This document shows positions 32,932 to 38,872 of a stretch of 38,872 bases of DNA, piece by piece. A program made the position numbers and the translations under genes. The DNA is from Actinomortierella ambigua (taxonomy: Eukaryota > Mortierellomycota > Mortierellomycetes > Mortierellales > Mortierellaceae): contig JAAAJB010000338.1 in assembly GCA_016098155.1 (NCBI GenBank), positions 1-38,872 on the forward strand, given 5' to 3'. The notes under the pieces were generated by a model that saw only the letters and a program-made list of their open reading frames with translations, did no database searches and was not told where the DNA came from. How positions within the stretch are numbered: position 1 is the first letter of the stretch; each line of letters opens with the position of its first letter.

Positions 32932-35834
32932 ATGACCTGGCAACTATCCGCTATTCTCGCAGGACACACCGGCGATGTACTGTTTCTATTTCGTTTGCTT
33001 CTACAACGAGCAATGAGAAGTACACGCCATTGACAGTAAACTCACACATTTTCCCACCCATTGCCACCCCATTCAGGTGAAGGGTGTCATTGCACCCACA
33101 GACACTTTGGTGGTGTCTGTCTCGCGCGACAGGTCGGTTCGCACCTGGAAGAGAGAGTCCAGCAACAAGTTTTCTGAGGAGCGTATCTTCCTTGGTCATG
33201 CCAACTACGTCAACTCGGTCGCTTTCATCGCTGCCTCAGAGCAGCACCCCAATGGTACAGTGCCTAGAAACTATAGCTGGCTAGGAACAATGACGCTCAT
33301 CAGCGTTACTCACTCCGTCCGACGCTACTTCCTTTGACTGATATCTGTAGGTCTGATTGTGACGGGAGGATCGGACAAGTTGATCCACATCTGGGACCCA
33401 GAGAATGCAGGAGACCCTCTCTACACGTTAGTCGGCCACAAGGACAACGTCTGCTCGCTGTTTGCGGATGCCAGTGGACACATCGTTTCTGGATCTTGGG
33501 ATAAGTAAGGAGAGATGTTTTCAACCACGTACCTCCAATCGGAGTTCTCCTCAGCTTTATCTGGCCCATGCATATTCACGTCACCCATCTATTGAAACAA
33601 TGTAGGACTGCCAAGATCTGGCGCGACGGACAATGTGTGCAAACGCTTGAGGGTCATACACAGGCTATCTGGGGCGTTATTGAGCTGGAGCACAACATCG
33701 TTGTCACTGGTGAGTCCCTGTTCTACGAGGATGGAAACGAAAAAAAAAAAAAAAGAATTACAGCCACTCCTCATGTTAACACCCCGCCTATCTATCCGCA
33801 TATTTAGCATCGGCTGACAAGACAATCGGGATGTGGAAGGATGGCAAAAAGTTCAAGACTCTTACTGGACACGATGATTGCGTACGATCGCTTGCGCTCC
33901 TGCCAGGCATTGGATTTGTCTCGTGTGGCAACGATGGAGCTGTGATTGTTTGGTCGAACGACGGAACACCGTTGCAGGCACTGGATGGCCACACTTCGTT
34001 TGTGTATTCACTGGCAGCGCTTCCAACAGGCGAGATCTTCTCGAGCGGGGAGGACCGCACTGTTCGAGTTTGGGAGGGTGAGTGAATATTGCCAACGACG
34101 TGCGAGTATGGAGTCTTCCTGAGAAGCCTCAGGCAGAGACTAACAGGTTAGGCCATAATTTTTTTTCTCTCGGTTTGTAGGTGGAAAGTGTACACAAGCA
34201 ATTGTCCATCCTTGTGTTTCCGTGTGGTGTGTAACAGCTTTCCCTAACGGTGACATTGCAAGCGGTGGCAGCGATGGTGTTGTTCGCATCTTTACGAGAA
34301 ACAAGGAGCGCGTTGCTGACGAGGCCACGCTGAAGGCGTACGACGACGAGAATGCAGCCAGTGCCATCCCGGCAAATCAAGTCGGCGATATCAAGAAGGA
34401 TGATATCCCTGGACCAGAGGCCCTGCAAAAGCCTGGTCGCAAGGATCAAGAAGTCCGGATGGTGCGCATTGGAGCTCTTGTTGAGGCACACATGTGGTCC
34501 GAGGCTGATCAACAATGGTCCAAGATCGGCGAGGTGGTGGATGCCGTGGGCCACAACAGAAAACAGCTTCATGAGGGCAAGGAGTACGACCACGTGTTTG
34601 ACATTGACGTCGGAGAGGGCGTGCCCGCGCTAAAGCTGCCCTTCAATGTGACAGAGAATCCGTATACGGCTGCCCAAAACTTTTTGGACAAGCATATGTT
34701 GCCTCAGGTGTACCTCCATCAGGTAGCAGAGTTTATCACCAAGAATGCCCGGGCGGTCTCGCAAGGCGAGTCATTTGGAAGCGCCGATCCTCTGACGGGC
34801 GGCACACGCTACACACCGCAGCAGGCGTCCTCTATTGATGGCTCTTACAACCCATGGGGAAATGATGCCCCCAAGGCATCTTCGTCGTCGTCTTCGTCTT
34901 CGGCATCAGCATCCGCCAGGCGCCTGATCCCTCAGCTTTCCAATGTCCCGTTTAAGGACGCCAACCTGGCCGCCATCCAAAAGAAGATTGGACAGTTGAA
35001 CAACGATCTCGCACCTGCTGGATTGGCGCTGGAAGATACAGAAATGAAGGAGCTCGAGTCGCTGATCCAATTCCTTGGATCTCCACCGAAGCAACCAGTA
35101 GCCAAGCCTCAGCTTCTCTCTGTCTTGCTCAAGATGATCCATTCCTGGCCCGAGACTAACCGGTTCCCAGCTCTGGATCTCCTTCGTCTGCTGGCATTGT
35201 ATTCGCCTAGTATCGCCGAGACCCCGGAGCTCGTGTCTTCGTTGCTGGATGAGGCGCGCACAAACGAGACCAATCTCATGCTGGTATCCCGCCTGATTGT
35301 CAACCTGTGCGAAACAGAACTCGGCCGCGATGTGGTTTTGGGACAGATCTCCAAGGTGATCGAGGATCTGGATAACGAATCCGTCTGGAGCAGCAGCAAC
35401 AAAAATCTGCGGATTGCGGCGGCGACGGTGTATATGAGCTACTCAACATTGTTGCTCAAGCGTCATGATGACGATGCGATTGCTATTCAGATGGTCGGCA
35501 TCCTGGCGAAAATTCTGGAAAAGGAGCGTGAGCAGCAGGTTCAGTATAGATTGCTCGTGGCTCTGGGCAATCTGGTGTTTGCCCATGAGAGTGCAAAGGA
35601 GTCTGCAGCCATTTTCGAGGTCAAGCGCATTCTTCAGGCAGCCGTGACGTCGCGGTCTGCTGTAGAGAAGGCTTCAACATCTGCTGTTACGAGTAAGTTT
35701 GAACTTTGTTGTTTTGACCGCCATGAAAATGTCTACAAAAAAAATAGGGAGAGTGTGGAAGAGAGCTGACCAATCACATATGTTGTACTTTTTTCTTTAT
35801 GGATCGTGTAGACGAGATTCTGTCGCTCCTTTAA
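32932..35834 (+). CDS. DOA1: Doa1/Ufd3/PLAA/Lub1, Cdc48-associated ubiquitin-binding adaptor
   Basis: Cofactor of the Cdc48/p97 segregase. It binds ubiquitin and acts in ubiquitin homeostasis, ubiquitin-proteasome degradation and membrane-protein sorting. Exons: 32932-32976, 33077-33254, 33351-33504, 33606-33709, 33808-34077, 34181-35692, 35812-35834; all GT-AG, 761 aa (yeast 715, human about 795). The N-terminal WD40 propeller (about 1-287) has repeat ends VRTW, IHIW, AKIW, IGMW, VIVW, VRVW and VRIF, seven blades. The PFU ubiquitin-binding domain is about 340-440 (RIGALVEAHMW, then HVFDIDVGEG and KLPFN, NPYTAAQNFLDKH, YLHQVAEFI). A Ser-rich linker follows. The PUL domain, an ARM-like Cdc48-binding module, runs from about 497 to the C-terminus (RLIPQLSNVPF; LLRLLALYSP; RLIVNLCE). 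The last exon encodes only NEILSLL and the stop. Identity is secure. Confidence 0.96.
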
Positions 35835-35904
35835 GAACAAGCACGGGAAGGCTGTAGAGAAACACAGATAACACAATGAAGGAATATTAAAAAATATCGG
35901 CACT

Positions 35905-38205
35905 TTACACGTCTAGGAAATGGATCACGGCTGCAACGATAGCATCGGCGACTAAGTGGAAAGGATGAGTTTGGGAAGATGAGTACGTCTGAACGCCACG
36001 GTGACAACCGGTGACAACGGGAGGAAGAAACAATAACAAACATATACCTTCTTGGTTGAGAGAATATGCACCATCAATGGCATCGCTTGCGGCTGGGAGA
36101 GTGACGCCAAAGCTGTCAAATGTTGGGATGCCATTGGATGTCATCAACTCCTCGGCTAGCGAGGACCAGTAGGCGAGGCGGTAGTTGTTCTTCCAATCCC
36201 CGGCTTCCTTCACAAACGTGTCTGCACGCGGGCGGACGGCCGGCATGCCCAGGAATAGGGTCTGGAGTGCTCGGTACGGCTTGTTCGATCTGGAAGATGG
36301 CGACGAGTGGAGGTGACTGGATCTACCACCACCGTACATCCTACTAAAATAGTTGTGGCGCTGCTGCTCTTCGTGTCGAATGTGCTCATACTCTCGCATC
36401 CGTAGGTTCCCATAGTCCTTGAGTGAGTTGACAACGAGCTTGAGATGTGCTAGAACCTGGTCCGTGGTCCAATGGCCTCCAAGTAGTTTGCTTGAGGCAG
36501 GCCAGTGCCCAAAGTTGAATATGACAGCGTCAAATACATGCTCTTGAAAGGGAGGTAGAAAGGATGGCACCTCAGGGCCTGCGACGCCAGCCGTGTATAC
36601 TGATCGCTGGCGTTGAGAATTCGCATACACTTCTTGGGCTGATAACGTCATTTTAGCCTGCGCTGAGGCAGAGATGTTGCCTAGATGGTACAAAAAAGGA
36701 TCAAACTGATACTGAATATGGACGCGAACCCGTCCATTGCCCGATTTGCGCTGCACATCGAGGACAACCGTCTTGCCAATGTGCATGGCAAACTTTCGAC
36801 CAACTCCACTGGAAGAAGCTTCATTTTTGTGCTCTTGCACGCTTGGGTCAACTCCGCCGGCAAAGCTGCGGGTCAAATCCTCCGCGAGAGCACGTACATG
36901 GGAATCGCCAATAAGCAGAATCGACCGCTCTTCGATTGCGCCATCCTCCTTGTCCGATGCCTTCACCTCCTCACCTAAGCCAAAGGATGGTGGCTCCATT
37001 TTTGGATTAACAGGGCCCTCGGTGTTAGATACCAGTGAGGCTGAACCGTCGATTGAGAATCCTACAAGTCTAGATTCTCCAGAAACGCCGTCTGGGTGCA
37101 CCAGTCGGCACCCATGAGGTACCCACTCGAACGACTCGTTCTCTTCCTTGACACTATCCGAGTGCTTGCGAATAAAGGCCCCGAGTAGCGGATATCGTAC
37201 GTCGCCCATGCTGCAAGTAGGAAGCGACTCTCTGGGTGTGTATCGGTGCATCATTTCATAGGTGCATTCTGGGCAAATATGGCTTGGCCACGTCAAAATG
37301 GTGTTGCCTAGTAAAGGTGGCCACCCCATCTGGCTCGTCTCATTGACGTGGTTCCAATTGCTGTATTCGTGAACAATCGTCCAGTTGCCGTGGCCGGGCA
37401 TGGCCATATGGTAGTGCAAAATCACCTCGCAGTTACCGACGTATTGCTTTTGTCGAACCGCGTATTGTTCCTGCTCGCCGTGAAAAACAGCATGAAAACC
37501 ATCGGGTCCCACATCCTGCAAGAAGAAGCGCGCATGCTTGGGCGACTGTGAGAGTTTGGTGTAGTCTGATGTCTTGGCACCAGTCGCATCTGCTGGACAA
37601 TTGGATAGCCGCTTTATGGAAAAATAGCCCTGTGCGCAATGGCTCAACGACGTGCAATGGTGGATCGAGAAGAGCGGAGACCAACTCTTGATGCTCTTGC
37701 AGACGTGCGTCCATGTGCTCCACTCCTCCTCTGGTGCAGCATCTCGGTAATCGACAGAGTTCCTGAGGCCATGTGCTTCCTCTCCGCCAGTTTGTAAAGG
37801 ATCTTCACCTGGTGATATAACTGTGGCCCATGACTTGCTTGGTGGAACAAGTGGGAAAGGTATATGATCCTTGGGTGGTTGCCACAGAATTGTCGGGCAC
37901 GTTTTGGTAGACAGTTCAAAAGGGCGAATAGATTGTGGCGAGGTATTGGTTGTGTACTCATGAACTTGTTGAGAAAGTGGCCGTCGACCCTGCGAGAAGC
38001 TGCCCTGTCCTAAGGCAGAATGTGGTTGCTGCCCTTGAACTGGCTGTTTGTTGTCGTATGAGGACTCTCCACGAATGGTGAACCATGCCCATATGACGAG
38101 AAAGATGATAGCGTAGAAAATGACCAGGTTGCTGAACCGTCGAGAAACTGTCCACGTTTCCAAGTGTCTTCGTGACTTGGCTGCCATCCTTTTAATACTG
38201 GACAA
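35905..38205 (-). CDS. Type II membrane protein with SGNH/PC-esterase-like domain
   Basis: 734 aa from exons 38205-36048 and 35951-35905. The 96-nt GT-AG intron (36047-35952) is free of stops and in frame, so unspliced RNA would give 766 aa. A short basic cytosolic end is followed by one transmembrane anchor (about 26-44, NLVIFYAIIFLVIWAWF). The lumenal part then contains ILLIGDSHVRALAEDL with GDSH at 433-436. This is the block I motif of SGNH hydrolases of the GDSL/PC-esterase (PMR5/CAS1-like) class, S435 being the expected nucleophile. A further SGNH-like element is VIFNFGHWPAS (about 560). At the C-terminal end, where such proteins usually have an Asp-x-x-His dyad, the sequence reads DGAY (711-714). 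Family members O-acetylate or deacetylate Golgi glycans; here that is inference. An ATG at 38187 is an alternative start. Confidence 0.8.
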   Translation of the reverse strand: MSSIKRMAAKSRRHLETWTVSRRFSNLVIFYAIIFLVIWAWFTIRGESSYDNKQPVQGQQPHSALGQGSFSQGRRPLSQQVHEYTTNTSPQSIRPFELSTKTCPTILWQPPKDHIPFPLVPPSKSWATVISPGEDPLQTGGEEAHGLRNSVDYRDAAPEEEWSTWTHVCKSIKSWSPLFSIHHCTSLSHCAQGYFSIKRLSNCPADATGAKTSDYTKLSQSPKHARFFLQDVGPDGFHAVFHGEQEQYAVRQKQYVGNCEVILHYHMAMPGHGNWTIVHEYSNWNHVNETSQMGWPPLLGNTILTWPSHICPECTYEMMHRYTPRESLPTCSMGDVRYPLLGAFIRKHSDSVKEENESFEWVPHGCRLVHPDGVSGESRLVGFSIDGSASLVSNTEGPVNPKMEPPSFGLGEEVKASDKEDGAIEERSILLIGDSHVRALAEDLTRSFAGGVDPSVQEHKNEASSSGVGRKFAMHIGKTVVLDVQRKSGNGRVRVHIQYQFDPFLYHLGNISASAQAKMTLSAQEVYANSQRQRSVYTAGVAGPEVPSFLPPFQEHVFDAVIFNFGHWPASSKLLGGHWTTDQVLAHLKLVVNSLKDYGNLRMREYEHIRHEEQQRHNYFSRMYGGGRSSHLHSSPSSRSNKPYRALQTLFLGMPAVRPRADTFVKEAGDWKNNYRLAYWSSLAEELMTSNGIPTFDSFGVTLPAASDAIDGAYSLNQEGICLLLFLPPVVTGCHRGVQTYSSSQTHPFHLVADAIVAAVIHFLDV

Positions 38206-38818
38206 GATGTTGCTGCTGTGGATGACACCGTGCAGTTCGGACAGAAGCCGAGGCGAGAAACTGAAAAATCAATCCGGGCAAGAATTAGGCGAAGCACGAT
38301 GGCGAAGTCTGCAGGGTTTGATCGTGTGGATTGAGGCCTGGAGGGGTGAAAGCATGAAAACTGTGAAAACTCTGAAATGGGAGAGGCAATAACCATGTCT
38401 TGGGAGGGGGCTACCCCAAGAAAGCAAGAGGAATAGGAGGTGAATGAGGGAGGGGAAGGGACTTTGTCTTCAAAGGGGCGTAAAGGACACTGATAACCAC
38501 TCCCGCTCAAAGAAAAAAAGGGGGCAAGTTGACTGGAATGCGTCTTCTTTCCTACCATGTTGGCTGTGCTCTGAAGCGTATAGTGAACACTCTTACACGA
38601 CACTGCGCTCACGATTCAATTCAGCACGGAAGAGCGTGTCTTGATGTTCATGTGAATCTCCTCACCATTACTACCACTTTCGCTGGGGCCAAATCCGTGT
38701 GGCGCGGAGCACCTTTCGCATAAAAATTCATCATATTCATATAAGAAGAGAGAACAACGCCCTTGACCTCGCGCGTGAGCCTCCCTGTATACCTTCCTCG
38801 ATTTCATAGGTTTGCGAC

Positions 38819-38872
<54 letters not shown>
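38206..38872. other. Upstream region of the esterase-like gene and terminal (CT)n
   Basis: No gene recognised; short frames on both strands lack motifs. An uninterrupted CT microsatellite occupies about 38818-38872 and runs off the window edge, so its full length is unknown. Confidence 0.5.

Overview
This is eukaryotic DNA, almost certainly a filamentous fungus of an early-diverging lineage. Most introns are about 90-170 nt with GT...AG ends, and five genes are clear orthologues of fungal housekeeping genes (ABP1, SEC23, RAD9, DOA1 and a glycine-rich RRM protein). A tandem family of F-box proteins, a c-Myb-like three-repeat transcription factor with very long homopolymeric stretches, and abundant CT/GA microsatellites fit best with Mortierellomycota. 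That placement is inference from protein style and was not tested by any search. There are no operons, CRISPR arrays or phage features.

Layout. 691-6474 (+): a MYB transcription factor in four exons, with a CT-rich leader and long pyrimidine-rich introns. 7455-10164 (-): ABP1, an actin-patch adaptor (ADF-H plus two SH3 domains). 11369-13048 (-): an intronless multi-pass membrane RING-H2 protein, head to head with 13373-19222 (+), a tandem array of three intronless F-box paralogues. A near-perfect foldback element lies inside the array. A decayed fourth F-box copy (about 20600-21110) and a doubtful fifth fragment (about 23565-23660) follow. 21603-23189 (+): a small Gln-rich protein with a long hydrophobic hairpin, tentatively of the promethin/LDAF1 lipid-droplet type. 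24519-27135 (-): SEC23 (COPII GAP). 28411-28845 (-): glycine-rich RRM protein. 29143-30074 (-): a decayed gene for a probable membrane protein. 30583-32698 (-): RAD9 of the 9-1-1 checkpoint clamp, in nine short exons. It shares a 233-bp divergent promoter with 32932-35834 (+): DOA1/PLAA/UFD3, the Cdc48-ubiquitin adaptor. 35905-38205 (-): a type II membrane protein with an SGNH/PC-esterase-like domain. The window ends in a (CT)n microsatellite.

Functional links. There is no single pathway, but ubiquitin biology recurs: a membrane RING protein, three F-box proteins and the Cdc48 cofactor DOA1. The RAD9-DOA1 divergent promoter carries one exact match to the yeast Rpn4/PACE nonamer and a doublet of MBF-like ACGCG cores. 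Most worth follow-up are the four repeated RRxS(L/C)P motifs in the MYB protein, the 244-residue insertion that splits the RING finger, the hypervariable loop at one fixed position in the F-box family, the foldback element, the alternative C-terminus of the promethin-like gene, and the RAD9-DOA1 promoter. All exon boundaries were deduced by hand from splice consensus, frame continuity and protein family resemblance.
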